Made by a program: the position numbers and the translations under genes. This document shows positions 35,466 to 44,723 of a DNA stretch of 64,000 bases, piece after piece. How positions within the stretch are numbered: the stretch's first letter is position 1; every line of letters starts with the position of its first letter. Source of the stretch: JAAXHB01 sp965214945 (GTDB lineage Bacteria > Actinomycetota > Acidimicrobiia > Acidimicrobiales > Aldehydirespiratoraceae); NCBI GenBank assembly GCA_965214945.1, contig OZ244029.1, forward strand, positions 620,001 through 684,000, written 5' to 3'. The notes under the pieces were generated by a model. It was not told where the DNA came from and searched no databases. It saw only the letters and a list, made by a program, of their open reading frames with translations.

Positions 35466-36734
35466 ATGAGCCAGCTCGACGGCCGACGCGTGGTGCTCGG
35501 CGTCACCGGCGGTATCGCCGCCTACAAGGCTGTGGAGGTGTGCCGCCGCCTCACCGGTGCCGGCGCGCACGTCGATCCGGTGCTCACCCGCGGCGCGCTG
35601 CGCATGGTGGGCGCGGCGACGTTCTCGGCGCTGGCGTCCGCTCCGGCCAAGACGTCGCTGTGGGACGACCGCGACAGCCCCATCCCGCACACCGCGCTCG
35701 GCCAGGGTGCCGACGCGGTGGTCGTCTGCCCCGCCACTGCTCGCCTGATATCGGATCTGCGCACCGGGCGATCCGGTGATCTGCTCACCGCAACGCTGCT
35801 CGCTACCCGCGCGCCGGTGGTGGTGGCTCCGGCGATGCACACCGAGATGTGGGAGCAGCCGTCGGTCCAGGAGAACATCGGCGTGCTCATCGACCGAGGC
35901 GTGCGCGTTGTGTGGCCAGTTGAGGGCCAGCTGGCCGGCGGTGACTTCGGAGCGGGCCGTTTGGCGGAGCCGGAAGCGGTCGTCGCTGCCGTCGAGGCGG
36001 TGCTCACGTCGCCGGACTACGTCGGCCGGCGGGTGCTGGTCACCGCTGGCGGCACGCGTGAGCCGCTCGACGCAGTGCGTTTCGTCGGAAACCGCTCATC
36101 AGGAAAGCAGGGCTGCGCGGTAGCGGCGGAGGCCGCGGCCCGAGGCGCCGACACGGTGCTGGTCGCCACGAGCGCCGCGCAGGCGCACGCCCCCGCAGGT
36201 GTGAGGGTCGTCACCGCCGAAACCGCCGCAGAGATGGCCGAAGCGGTGCACGTCGAAGCGCGCTCGGCCGATGTGGTGGTTATGGCCGCAGCGGTCGCCG
36301 ATTTCCGTCCCGTCCGGCCTAGCGGCGCCAAGCTCAAAAAGCGCGACGGCGTGCCGGTGGTGACGCTCGAGCCGACTGCCGACATCCTCGCCGCCTTGGG
36401 CGAGGCCAAGCGCAGCGGACAGGTGCTGGTGGGGTTCGCCGCTGAGACGGACGACATCGAGGCCAACGCCTTGCGTAAGCTCGAGGCGAAGAATCTCGAC
36501 GTGATCGTCGCCAACGACGTCACCAAAGACGGGGCCGGCTTCGGCTGTGACACCAACGAGCTTGTGATGTTCACCGCCGGCGGCGCACGCCATCACGTCC
36601 CGCTGACCTCCAAGCGCCAGGCCGCCCGCGCCGTGCTGAACGCCGTCGCCGGCCTTATGGCCCCCGCGCAGCACAATGCCGCCGGACGCGCCAAAATGGG
36701 GCACCGCTGTAACCTGCTGCCGGGTGGCGGGTAA
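35466..36734 (+). CDS. coaBC: Bifunctional phosphopantothenoylcysteine decarboxylase/phosphopantothenate-cysteine ligase
   Basis: Two steps of coenzyme A synthesis. The CoaC half has VVLGVTGGIAAYKAVEVCR and the flavin/substrate motif PAMHTEMWEQPS (the His form seen in actinobacteria, where many bacteria have PAMN). The CoaB half has LVTAGGTREPLDAVRFVGN and the CTP-site KKRDGVPVVTLEPT. ATG 35466 is preferred; GTG 35448 is also open. The stop lies within a 22-bp tandem duplication. Confidence 0.94.
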   Translation: MSQLDGRRVVLGVTGGIAAYKAVEVCRRLTGAGAHVDPVLTRGALRMVGAATFSALASAPAKTSLWDDRDSPIPHTALGQGADAVVVCPATARLISDLRTGRSGDLLTATLLATRAPVVVAPAMHTEMWEQPSVQENIGVLIDRGVRVVWPVEGQLAGGDFGAGRLAEPEAVVAAVEAVLTSPDYVGRRVLVTAGGTREPLDAVRFVGNRSSGKQGCAVAAEAAARGADTVLVATSAAQAHAPAGVRVVTAETAAEMAEAVHVEARSADVVVMAAAVADFRPVRPSGAKLKKRDGVPVVTLEPTADILAALGEAKRSGQVLVGFAAETDDIEANALRKLEAKNLDVIVANDVTKDGAGFGCDTNELVMFTAGGARHHVPLTSKRQAARAVLNAVAGLMAPAQHNAAGRAKMGHRCNLLPGGG

Positions 36735-36752
36735 TCTGCTGCCGGGTGGCGG
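36709..36752 (+). repeat. 22-bp tandem duplication across the coaBC stop
   Basis: Units 36709-36730 and 36731-36752 differ at one base; both end CTGCTGCCGGGTGGCGG. Confidence 0.88.
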
Positions 36753-36779
36753 CCGGTTGTCGGGCTATCAGGAGTCGAA

Positions 36780-37982
36780 GTGAGCCGCTGGACTTTCACC
36801 TCTGAATCGGTGAGCGAGGGCCACCCCGACAAGATGGCCGATCAGATATCGGACGCCATCCTCGACGCGCTACTGGCGGCTGACCCTTCCAGCAGGGTCG
36901 CCTGCGAGACGCTGGTCACCACCGGGCTCGCCGTGATCGCGGGTGAGGTCACCACCGAGGCCTACGTTGACATTCCCAGAATCGTCCGCGACACCATCCG
37001 AGGGATCGGCTACGACAACGGCGCCGTCGGCTTTGACGGCGAAACCTGTGCCGTGATGGTCTCCATCGGCGACCAGTCGCCCGACATCGCAGTCGGGGTC
37101 GACAGCTCCGAGGAGGTCCGCTCTGGCGCGGGCGACGAAACCGACCCGCTCGACCGCCAGGGTGCCGGCGACCAGGGGCTGATGTTCGGCTTCGCCTGTG
37201 ACGAGACCGACGAGCTGATGCCGATTCCGATCCATCTCGCTCACCGCCTCGCCGAGCGCCATGCCGAGGTGCGCAGGGCCGGCACCATCCCTTACCTACG
37301 CCCTGACGCCAAGACCCAGGTGACTTTTGAGTACGAGGACAACCGCCCAGTGCGGCTCAAGACGGTGCTGGTGTCCACACAGCACGCGGAGGGCATCGAC
37401 CGGCATCGGATGATCCTCCCCGACCTGATCGAGCAGGTGATCGAGCCGGTCGTGCCCGAACAGTTCGCCGACGACGACTACGAGGTGCTCGTCAACCCCA
37501 CCGGCAAGTTCGTGATCGGCGGGCCCGTGGCCGACGCCGGTCTCACCGGGCGCAAGATCATCGTCGACACATACGGGGGGATGGCCCGTCACGGTGGCGG
37601 TGCCTTCTCTGGCAAGGACCCGTCCAAGGTCGACCGCTCTGCGGCGTATGCCGCGCGCTGGGTGGCCAAGCACGTCGTCGCCTGTGGCGCGGCGTCTCGC
37701 TGCGAGCTGCAAGTGGCGTACGCCATCGGCAAGGCCCGGCCGGTGTCGCTGCTGTTGGAGACCTTCGGCACCGAGACCGTCGACCGGGCACGCATCGCCC
37801 ACGCGGTGAACGAGCTGTTCGACCTCCGCCCCGCGGCCATCGTGCGCGACCTCGATCTGCTGCGGCCGATCTACAAGCCGACGGCGGCGTACGGCCATTT
37901 CGGCCGCCCGGCGGTTGACGGGCTGTTCACCTGGGAGCGAACGGACCGGGTAGACGATCTCAAGGCCGCGCTCGGCCTCTGA
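36780..37982 (+). CDS. metK: S-adenosylmethionine synthetase
   Basis: Makes SAM from methionine and ATP. 400 residues. Signatures: EGHPDKMADQISDAILDA, GAGDQGLMFGFACDET, and the P-loop-like GGGAFSGKDPSKVDRSAAY. GTG start six bases after AGGAG. The product supplies the several methyltransferases in this window. Confidence 0.97.
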   Translation: MSRWTFTSESVSEGHPDKMADQISDAILDALLAADPSSRVACETLVTTGLAVIAGEVTTEAYVDIPRIVRDTIRGIGYDNGAVGFDGETCAVMVSIGDQSPDIAVGVDSSEEVRSGAGDETDPLDRQGAGDQGLMFGFACDETDELMPIPIHLAHRLAERHAEVRRAGTIPYLRPDAKTQVTFEYEDNRPVRLKTVLVSTQHAEGIDRHRMILPDLIEQVIEPVVPEQFADDDYEVLVNPTGKFVIGGPVADAGLTGRKIIVDTYGGMARHGGGAFSGKDPSKVDRSAAYAARWVAKHVVACGAASRCELQVAYAIGKARPVSLLLETFGTETVDRARIAHAVNELFDLRPAAIVRDLDLLRPIYKPTAAYGHFGRPAVDGLFTWERTDRVDDLKAALGL

Positions 37983-38140
37983 CCTCCGGCGTCCAGGGCA
38001 GCCTTCCTTTCGAGGATCCGCCGGCGGCGGGGCAGCCGTCGACTGAGCCCCCAAGGAAGCCGGCAGCGGCCGGGAAGCCGGCAGCAAGAGCGACCCGAGC
38101 TGCTCGACCGGTTGAACGGGGCCCGAAGAAGCCGGCAGCG

Positions 38141-40255
38141 GTGGAGAAGCCGGCAGCGGTGGAGCACGCTGAGCCGGTTGAGTACATAGAGCCCGTGGAG
38201 CCACCGGTGCAGGGCTCCAAGCGCGCGCCGGGGTTGATCGTGCGGGTGCTGCCCGATGTCGTGACGCTCGACAAGGCCTTTGACTACGCCGTTCCCGACC
38301 GATGGCACGCCGACGGGCGCGCCGACCGGCTGGCGGCGGGGTCGATCGTCCGGATCGATCTGGGCGGTCGGCGGGTCCGCGGCTGGGTGATCGAGATCGG
38401 CGTCGAACCTGTCGAGGGCGTCACTCTGTTGCCGGTGCGCAAGCTCACCGGGATGGGCCCGCCCGCGGATTTGATCGATTTGGCCAGCTGGGCCGCTTGG
38501 CGCTGGGCCGGCCGCCGTGTGTCGCTGCTGAGGACCGCATCGCCGCGCCGGGTCGTGCCCCGCCTACCGCCCCACGGCGCTGTCGGCGACGATTCCGCCG
38601 TTGACGGTTTGGCTGCGGTTGGGGTTGCCGCTAACGAGAGCTCCGCGCTGGGCGACGATTCCGCCGTTGACGGTTTGGCTGCGGTTGGGGTTGCCGCTAA
38701 CGAGAGCTCCGCGCTGGGCGACGATTCCGCCGTTGACGGTTTGGCTGCGGTTGGGGTTGCCGCTAACGAGAGCTCCGCGCTGGGCGACGATTCCGCCGTT
38801 GACGGTTTGGCTGCGGTTGGGGTTGCCGCTAACGAGAGCTCCGCGCTGGGCGACGTCTTTGAACGGCCGGGCTCGGTGACCGTGCTGCGGCGTCCGCCCG
38901 CGGACGATGGCCTGGAAGTGGCCTTGGCCGCCGCCAGGCGCGGCGACGCTCTCATCGTCGTGGCCGCCGCGTCGGCGGCTCGGCGCCTCGCCGGCGGACT
39001 ACGCAGAGCAGGCGTACGGGTGGCGCTCGGCTTCGACGACTGGGCCGAAGCCGCGGCCGGTGCCACTGTCGTAGGCACGCGCACAGCGGCGTGGCTGCCC
39101 ATGCCCCGCCTCTCGTGCGTGGTGGTGTTCGACGAGCACGATGAAGCCCTCCAAGAGCAGAGCGCCCCCACCTGGCACGCCCGCGACGTGGCCCTTGAGC
39201 GAGCACAGCGGGCCGGAGCGCCGGCCGTGCTGGTGTCACCCGTGCCGTCGTTGGAGGCTCTCGAGGCCGGCGCGCTGCAAGTGCCTGAGCGCGCCGCGGA
39301 ACGCCGGGGGTGGCCGGCTGTGACAGTGCTCGACCGCCGACAGTGCGATCCCGTTCGGGCGGGCTTGTTCCTGGAGGGCTTCGGGCGGTTCCTGGATGCG
39401 TCTCGCCATCCTGGGCGTTTCGTCGCGGTGTTGAACCGCAAGGGCCGGTCCCGGCTGCTTGCCTGCCGAGCGTGCGGCGAGCTGGTTTGCACCGCAGACG
39501 GACGCCAGCCGATGATCCTGGCCGACCGCGAGCTTGTTGCCCGTGACGGAAGCGAGCGCCGCCCGGCGGTCTGCGCGCGGTGCGGTTCCACAGTGCTGCG
39601 TAACCTTCGCACCGGGGTGACACGAGCCCGCGAGGAGCTGGAGGCGCTGGCAGGCGAGCCGGTGGGGGAGGTGACCGCCGGCACCGCGGCGGTGCCGCGT
39701 GAGCGGGTGGTCATCGGAACCGAGGCTGTGTTGTGGCGGCTGGGAGCGGCCGGCGTGGTGGCGTTCTTGGATTTCGACCAAGAGCTGCTGGCGCCCCGGC
39801 AGCGTGCCGCGCCGCAGGCTCTGGCTTTGCTTGCCCGCGCCGCCCGTCTGCTGGGACGCGCCGACCGCTCGCTTCGGGGTATGCCGGGCCGCAGGATGCC
39901 GGTTCGCTGTACCCAAGACCGCGCAGCCGGCCGCCTGGTGATCCAGACCAGCCAGCCCGGTCATCTCGTGATCCAGGCCGCCGCGCGTGCCGACCCGTCC
40001 ATCGTCACCGACTCCGAACGTGAGCGACGCCGATCGATGGGCCTGCCGCCGTTCTCAGCCCAAGCCCGCATCTCCGGTGCCGGCGCAGCGGACTTCGTTG
40101 AGGCCTTGGATCGTGGCACGGTCGCGGTGCGGGGCCCCGCGGACGGCAAGTACCTGCTGCGCGCCCCGAGTCACGCCGTTCTGCTCGACGAGCTGGCCCG
40201 CACGCCCCGCGGTAGGCAGCGGCTGCGCATAGAGGTGGACCCGCTGCGCATCTGA
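38141..40255 (+). CDS. priA: PriA-like primosomal protein, ATPase motifs degenerate, with four 22-residue repeats
   Basis: Replication-restart protein N' of actinobacterial type. The N-terminal DNA-binding domain starts LIVRVLPDVVTLDKAFDYAVPD. The helicase region has lost its Walker A lysine (where GSGKTE is expected one reads VVAAASAARRLAGG) and carries FDEHDE where DEEH is usual. Zinc-binding Cys remain in CRACGELVC and CARCGS. Residues ~149-236 are four identical in-frame 22-residue repeats (38585-38848) joining the two halves. Actinobacterial PriA proteins are known to lack active-site residues, so loss of ATPase activity is expected; the repeats are not. The frame is open upstream to 37,979 without a standard start. 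Confidence 0.88.
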   Translation: MEKPAAVEHAEPVEYIEPVEPPVQGSKRAPGLIVRVLPDVVTLDKAFDYAVPDRWHADGRADRLAAGSIVRIDLGGRRVRGWVIEIGVEPVEGVTLLPVRKLTGMGPPADLIDLASWAAWRWAGRRVSLLRTASPRRVVPRLPPHGAVGDDSAVDGLAAVGVAANESSALGDDSAVDGLAAVGVAANESSALGDDSAVDGLAAVGVAANESSALGDDSAVDGLAAVGVAANESSALGDVFERPGSVTVLRRPPADDGLEVALAAARRGDALIVVAAASAARRLAGGLRRAGVRVALGFDDWAEAAAGATVVGTRTAAWLPMPRLSCVVVFDEHDEALQEQSAPTWHARDVALERAQRAGAPAVLVSPVPSLEALEAGALQVPERAAERRGWPAVTVLDRRQCDPVRAGLFLEGFGRFLDASRHPGRFVAVLNRKGRSRLLACRACGELVCTADGRQPMILADRELVARDGSERRPAVCARCGSTVLRNLRTGVTRAREELEALAGEPVGEVTAGTAAVPRERVVIGTEAVLWRLGAAGVVAFLDFDQELLAPRQRAAPQALALLARAARLLGRADRSLRGMPGRRMPVRCTQDRAAGRLVIQTSQPGHLVIQAAARADPSIVTDSERERRRSMGLPPFSAQARISGAGAADFVEALDRGTVAVRGPADGKYLLRAPSHAVLLDELARTPRGRQRLRIEVDPLRI
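38585..38848 (+). repeat. 66-bp tandem repeat, four identical units, inside priA
   Basis: Units at 38585, 38651, 38717 and 38783, each starting GGCGACGATTCCGCCGTTGA and encoding 22 residues (GDDSAVDGLAAVGVAANESS plus two). No difference was seen between units, which suggests very recent or actively maintained expansion. Confidence 0.95.
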
Positions 40256-40375
40256 ACCGACCTCCGGGTTGTCACCTTCCGCCCAGACGACCGGCTGCGC
40301 GTGGACGTGTACCCGGCGCGCTCTGAATCGACGTCTTTGAACACCGCGAGTCGGCGTCTGGGCACCGGCCGGATG

Positions 40376-40906
40376 TCAGTCGCTTTGTGCTACCCAGCCT
40401 TGGCGGCGCACTTCGTACAGCCCGATGGCCGCAGCGGCAGCCACGTTCAGCGATCCGACCTTACCGAGCTGCGGGATGAAGCCCACAGCGTCGCAGACGT
40501 CGAGAACCGAGTCGGACAGGCCACGATCTTCGTGGCCGACCGCCAGCGCCACCGCTCCCCGCAGGTCGAGCTCGTGCAACGGCCTGGCGTCAGACGTCAG
40601 CTCCAGCCCGATCAGGCGGTAGCCGTCGGAGAGAGCGGCGGCCGCAGCTTCAGCCGGATGATCGCAGACGCTCCAGGTGAGATAGCGCTGCGTGCCCATC
40701 GACGTTTTGGTCGCCTTGGCAGCGTCGGGCGGTGTGGCGGCACCCAGGTAGAGATGCTCCACTCTCATCGCTGCAGCGGTGCGCGCAATCGCCCCGACGT
40801 TGAAAGGGTTCTGCACCGTATCGAGCAGCAAAGACAGGCGTTGGCAGCCTTTGCGCCGCCATTGCCGGTGCAGGCGTTTCAACCCGGTGGAGGCGAGCTT
40901 GCTCAC
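40376..40906 (-). CDS. TrmH/SpoU family RNA 2'-O-methyltransferase
   Basis: SPOUT-fold methyltransferase acting on tRNA or rRNA ribose. 176 residues. The three SpoU motifs are clear: NPFNVGAIARTAAAM, LAVGHEDRGLS and IPQLGKVGSLNVAAAAAIG. It follows the rsmC-like gene with an ATGA overlap on the minus strand, and these two form a small operon opposite to the surrounding genes. The exact target position cannot be assigned. Confidence 0.88.
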   Translation of the reverse strand: MSKLASTGLKRLHRQWRRKGCQRLSLLLDTVQNPFNVGAIARTAAAMRVEHLYLGAATPPDAAKATKTSMGTQRYLTWSVCDHPAEAAAAALSDGYRLIGLELTSDARPLHELDLRGAVALAVGHEDRGLSDSVLDVCDAVGFIPQLGKVGSLNVAAAAAIGLYEVRRQGWVAQSD

Positions 40907-41586
40907 CGGGTTGTCACTTCCAGGATGCGGTAACCGGCCCTCGACAGCAGCCGGGTCACGCTATGGCCACGCTCGGCGAGCCACCGCGCCAACGAGTCGC
41001 TACCCAGATGCCGGTGCACCACCAGATGGGCCACGCCGTCGGGCTCAAGCCGGCCGAGCCACGTGGCGAGCAACTCACGCAGCGCGGCCTTGCCGATGCG
41101 GATGGGCGGGTTGCAGAGAATGCGGTCGAAGCGCACGCCCGCCTCCACGTCCTCAGGACGAGACACGGTCACGTTGCCGGCGGATGCCGCCGCAGCGTTC
41201 TCGGCGGTGAGCGCCAAAGCCCGTTCGTTCACGTCGACAGCGATGACCTGCGTGTGCGGCGCCCGGAGCGCGGCCACACATGCGATCGGCCCCCACCCGC
41301 ACCCCAGGTCGAGCACATGCCGGTCTCGTGCGGCCAGCGGCGGCGCTTCCAGAAGCAACAGTTTCGTGCCGGCGTCCAGCCTGCCGTAAGAGAACACTCC
41401 CCGGTCGGTGACGAGCCGCAGCCTCAGGTCGCCCAAGTTGACATCAGCCCACCGCCTCTGAGAGCCCGCCCGCGGCGCCTGTTCGAAGTACTGCCCGTCG
41501 CCGACCGAATCAGCCTGGTCGGTCGGCGGCGCGCCCCGCAAAGGCGCTCCTGCCGACGGGCCGGACGTCGTCTCCTGCGCAGCCAC
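40903..41586 (-). CDS. RsmC-like class I SAM-dependent methyltransferase
   Basis: Resembles the catalytic half of 16S rRNA G1207 methyltransferase RsmC. The substrate-side start is RLVTDRGVFSYGRLDAGTKLLL, SAM motif I is VLDLGCGWGPIACVAALR, and the NPPI motif near residue 137 is the N2-guanine type. About 227 residues from GTG 41586, 24 bases from the divergent def start; the longer open frame runs into def and is not credible. Its stop overlaps the start of the TrmH-like gene. Confidence 0.85.
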   Translation of the reverse strand: MAAQETTSGPSAGAPLRGAPPTDQADSVGDGQYFEQAPRAGSQRRWADVNLGDLRLRLVTDRGVFSYGRLDAGTKLLLLEAPPLAARDRHVLDLGCGWGPIACVAALRAPHTQVIAVDVNERALALTAENAAAASAGNVTVSRPEDVEAGVRFDRILCNPPIRIGKAALRELLATWLGRLEPDGVAHLVVHRHLGSDSLARWLAERGHSVTRLLSRAGYRILEVTTR

Positions 41587-41610
41587 GCCACGAAGGTAGC
41601 CTCGCGGCCG

Positions 41611-42252
41611 GTGGTCGCTTACGACATCCGCATCATCGGTGATCCGGTGCTGCGACAACGCGCCGGCGAGGTGCACGAGATCGACGGCCGGCTGGTGCCG
41701 GTAGTCAGCGGCATGGTCGTGGCGATGCGCGAAGCCGGCGGGATCGGCCTCGCTGCGCCGCAGGTGGGCGTTCAGAAGCGGCTGTTCGTTTGGGACGTCG
41801 GCGACGGGCTGCGCGCCATCGTCAACCCCGAGATCGTCGAATCCGACGGCGAGTGGGCTTTCGAGGAGGGCTGCCTGTCGGTGCCGGGACTCTCGTGGGA
41901 GATCATCCGGCCCAAGCAGGTGCACGTGGTGGGCCGCGATCTCAATGGCAACGAGATGTCGATGGAGGCCGACGAGCTGGAGGCCCGTCTGTTCCAGCAC
42001 GAACTAGACCACCTCGACGGCACGCTGCTGATCGAACATCTCGACCGCGATGCTCGCAAGGCGGCGCTGAAGACCATTCGCCAGCACGGCATAGGCCCGG
42101 CTATGGGCGCTTCCGGGTCGCGGTGTGGCGTGTGGCCGGCCAAGGGTGAGCCCTTGCCGCGGGACGCTCGGTCTCCGAAGCGTCAGGTGCCAGAACGGCC
42201 CGAACGCCGCCGCGCTGGACGCGGCGTGCTAGGAGGCCTGCGCCTTCGGTGA
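41611..42252 (+). CDS. def: Peptide deformylase
   Basis: Removes the formyl group from nascent N-termini. The three motifs are GGIGLAAPQVG, EEGCLSVPG and QHELDHLDG (metal-binding HExxH-type). 213 residues, of which the last ~45 (PAKGEPLPRDARSPKRQVPERPERR and on) are a basic extension without family counterpart. GTG 41611 gives the usual AYDIRIIGDPVLR start. It precedes fmt, the normal def-fmt pair. Confidence 0.94.
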   Translation: MVAYDIRIIGDPVLRQRAGEVHEIDGRLVPVVSGMVVAMREAGGIGLAAPQVGVQKRLFVWDVGDGLRAIVNPEIVESDGEWAFEEGCLSVPGLSWEIIRPKQVHVVGRDLNGNEMSMEADELEARLFQHELDHLDGTLLIEHLDRDARKAALKTIRQHGIGPAMGASGSRCGVWPAKGEPLPRDARSPKRQVPERPERRRAGRGVLGGLRLR

Positions 42253-42260
42253 CGCCCAAG

Positions 42261-42393
42261 CCCGAGCGCGTGATCGGGCACGAGTGCCGCCCGGACGATA
42301 TGCCGCCGGTGGGCTGTCTGACGGATCGCGGTGACGCCCGAGCGCGTGATCGGGCGCGAGGAGGTGCTGTCCGGTGGGCTGTCTGACGGATCG
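42261..42393 (+). repeat. Imperfect duplication upstream of and across the fmt start
   Basis: CCCGAGCGCGTGATCGGGC occurs at 42261 and 42337 (76 apart), and CCGGTGGGCTGTCTGACGG at 42306 and 42371 (65 apart). The fmt GTG lies within the second set. Confidence 0.8.
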
Positions 42394-43377
42394 GCCGTGG
42401 TGACAGCGCTCCCGGCACCGCTGGAGAAGGTCAGGCGGATCGTTTATTTTGGCACGCCGCAAGTCGCGCGGCGGCCATTGCGGGCGCTGTGCTCTGCCGG
42501 CTACCACATCACGCTCGTGGTCACCCGGCCTCCTCGGCGCCGCACCCGGCGCGGCGGGGCTGTGCCGTCACCGGTGGAGTCCACGGCGCGCGGTTTGAGG
42601 CTGCCGGTGGCGAACCGGCTCGACGATCCTGCGGTGGCGGCAGCCGCTCTCGGTGCCGACTTGGGGGTGGTTGTCGCCTACGGCCAGCTGATCCGAGCCC
42701 CGCTGCTGCAAAGCCTGGCAATGGTCAACATGCACTTCTCGCTGCTGCCGCGCTGGCGAGGTGCCGCACCGGTGGAGCGGGCGATCCTGGCCGGCGATGC
42801 AGAGACCGGCGTATGCCTTATGCAGGTGGCGCCCGAGCTCGACGCCGGGTCGGTCTACCGGCAGGTGGCGACGCCGGTCGGAGCGCACGAGACCGCCGAC
42901 CAGCTGCGGGAGCGCCTGTGCGGGATGGGCACAGAGATGCTGCTGAACGCGTTAGCCGAAGGGCTCGGCGAGCCCGTGGCGCAGTCGGGGGATGCCACTT
43001 ACGCTGAAAAGATCACACCCGCCGAGCTGCGCATCCGGTGGGATGCGCCCGCCGAGCAGGTCCATCGGCTGGTGCGCGTCGGCGGCGCCTGGACGACGTT
43101 CCGCGGACGGCGGCTGAAGGTGCTCGAAACCCGTTGGCGTTCGCGTCCTGCGGCCGCGGGCTCAGCGGCCGCCGAACCCGTAACAGCCGAGGACGGCGCA
43201 GACAGCCTCACCGCACCGGCTGGCCTCGTGAGCACACGCGGCGCCGAGGTGACCGTCACCACAGGCTACGGATTGCTGCAACTTCGAAGGGTGCAGTCCG
43301 CCGGACGCGCCCCCGTGGCAGCGACGGCCTGGCGCAACGGCGCGCGCATAGCGGCAGGCGAGCGGCTCGGCCCGTGA
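42331..43377 (+). CDS. fmt: Methionyl-tRNA formyltransferase
   Basis: Formylates initiator Met-tRNA. The domain begins RRIVYFGTPQVARRPLRAL, with the catalytic Asn-His-Asp region in NMHFSLLPRWRGAAPVERAI and GDAETG. The C-terminal tRNA-binding domain has AEKITPAELRIRWDAPAEQV. The first ~34 residues from GTG 42331 are encoded by duplicated sequence and may not be translated; a later start is possible. The stop overlaps the rsmB GTG. Confidence 0.94.
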   Translation: MTPERVIGREEVLSGGLSDGSAVVTALPAPLEKVRRIVYFGTPQVARRPLRALCSAGYHITLVVTRPPRRRTRRGGAVPSPVESTARGLRLPVANRLDDPAVAAAALGADLGVVVAYGQLIRAPLLQSLAMVNMHFSLLPRWRGAAPVERAILAGDAETGVCLMQVAPELDAGSVYRQVATPVGAHETADQLRERLCGMGTEMLLNALAEGLGEPVAQSGDATYAEKITPAELRIRWDAPAEQVHRLVRVGGAWTTFRGRRLKVLETRWRSRPAAAGSAAAEPVTAEDGADSLTAPAGLVSTRGAEVTVTTGYGLLQLRRVQSAGRAPVAATAWRNGARIAAGERLGP

Positions 43378-44705
43378 CCGTCTCGCCTCGTCGACCCCGT
43401 CATCCACGCAAGACCGCCCCGAACCGACAAACCCAGACTCGCTCGACTTCCCGTACTCCCCAGGCTCGCTCGAAGCTGGTTTCGTCTCGCCGGACTGGCT
43501 CACCCCGTCAAACCCGTACGCCCCACGCCGCTCGTTCGGCTCGCCAGCTTGCGGTGGATCTGCTGGTGCGTATCGACGAGGGCGGCGCCTACGCCAACGT
43601 CGTCGTGCCCGCAGCGTTGGCCGCAGCAGAGCTGTCGCGGCGCGACCGGGCTTTCGTCACTGAACTTGTTTACGGCGTCACCCGCCGTCGCCGGGCCCTC
43701 GACTGGGTGATCGACGCCTTCCTCGTCCGGCCGCCGCCTCCGCCGGCCCGAGCTGCGCTGCGTCTGGGCGCCTATCAGCTGACGGAACTCGCCATCGCAC
43801 CCCACGCGGCTGTGTCGGCCACCGTGGACGCTGCGCCCCGACGGTTCCGCGGGCTGGTCAACGCCGTGCTGCGCCGTGTGGCCGCAGTGCATGCCAGACC
43901 CGGCGCCGCCGCTGTAGCCGGTGCGGGTGCGGCGATGACCTGGCCTGACGAACCGACCCGGCTTAGCTACCCGGACTGGATCGTCGAGCGCCTTACCGCC
44001 GACCTGGGCGCCGCCGAAGCAACAGCCGCGCTCGAGGCGATGAACGGCCCGGCGCCGGTTCATCGCCGCGCCGACGGGTACGTGCAAGACTTGAGCGCGC
44101 AGCTGGTGGTCGATTCCATCGCCGTGTCGCCCGGCGATCTGGCAGCGGACCTGTGCGCCGCACCCGGAGGCAAGGCCACCGCGCTCGCAGCCCGCGGCGC
44201 GCGCGTTATAGCAACCGACTCCCACATTGGGCGCATCGGCCGGCTGGTGCGCAACCGACAAGCTCTCGGCGCCGAATCGCTGTTCCCGGTGGTCGCCGAC
44301 GGCCGCCGCCCGCCGCTGCGCTCCGGTCGTTTCGATGTCGTGCTGGTGGACGCGCCGTGCAGCGGCCTCGGCGCGCTGCGCCGACGGCCCGACGCCCGGT
44401 GGCGGATCCAGCCCGGCGCCGTTCAGCGCCTGGCGCGTCTCCAGGCTGAGCTGCTGCGGTCTGCCGCGCCGCTGCTGCGCCCCAGCGGCCTGCTCGTCTA
44501 CAGCGTCTGCACGCTCACCGCGGCGGAGACCCTCACCGTCGCCGAGCAAGTGTCCGGCGTGTTCGGCTGCGGCGGCGACCTGGAGTCGGCTCTGGAGCCG
44601 GCCGGCCCGCTGCCTGACCCGTGGCGGCTGCACGGTGACGGCGGCATGGTGCTGCCCGACGCAGAACGCGACGGCATGGCCATGTTCTGCTGGCGGCGCC
44701 GCTAG
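43374..44705 (+). CDS. rsmB: 16S rRNA (cytosine-967-C5)-methyltransferase RsmB
   Basis: 443 residues from GTG 43374 (GTGA overlap with fmt). A basic tail of ~55 residues precedes the NusB-like domain (ARQLAVDLLVRIDEGGAYAN; RALDWVIDAFL). The methyltransferase domain has motif I DLCAAPGGKATALAARG, motif IV VLVDAPCSGLGALRRRPD with the releasing Cys, and motif VI YSVCTLTAAE with the nucleophilic Cys. Confidence 0.94.
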   Translation: MTVSPRRPRHPRKTAPNRQTQTRSTSRTPQARSKLVSSRRTGSPRQTRTPHAARSARQLAVDLLVRIDEGGAYANVVVPAALAAAELSRRDRAFVTELVYGVTRRRRALDWVIDAFLVRPPPPPARAALRLGAYQLTELAIAPHAAVSATVDAAPRRFRGLVNAVLRRVAAVHARPGAAAVAGAGAAMTWPDEPTRLSYPDWIVERLTADLGAAEATAALEAMNGPAPVHRRADGYVQDLSAQLVVDSIAVSPGDLAADLCAAPGGKATALAARGARVIATDSHIGRIGRLVRNRQALGAESLFPVVADGRRPPLRSGRFDVVLVDAPCSGLGALRRRPDARWRIQPGAVQRLARLQAELLRSAAPLLRPSGLLVYSVCTLTAAETLTVAEQVSGVFGCGGDLESALEPAGPLPDPWRLHGDGGMVLPDAERDGMAMFCWRRR

Positions 44706-44723
44706 CGCGGGTAGCGTCCGGGC

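Noticed and set aside
38284..39714. 476-residue minus-strand open frame opposite priA
   Set aside because: Shadow frame of a GC-rich gene; its apparent repeats are the priA 66-bp units read backwards.
41587..42000. Extended start for the rsmC-like minus-strand gene
   Set aside because: The extra part lies antisense to def and has no methyltransferase character.
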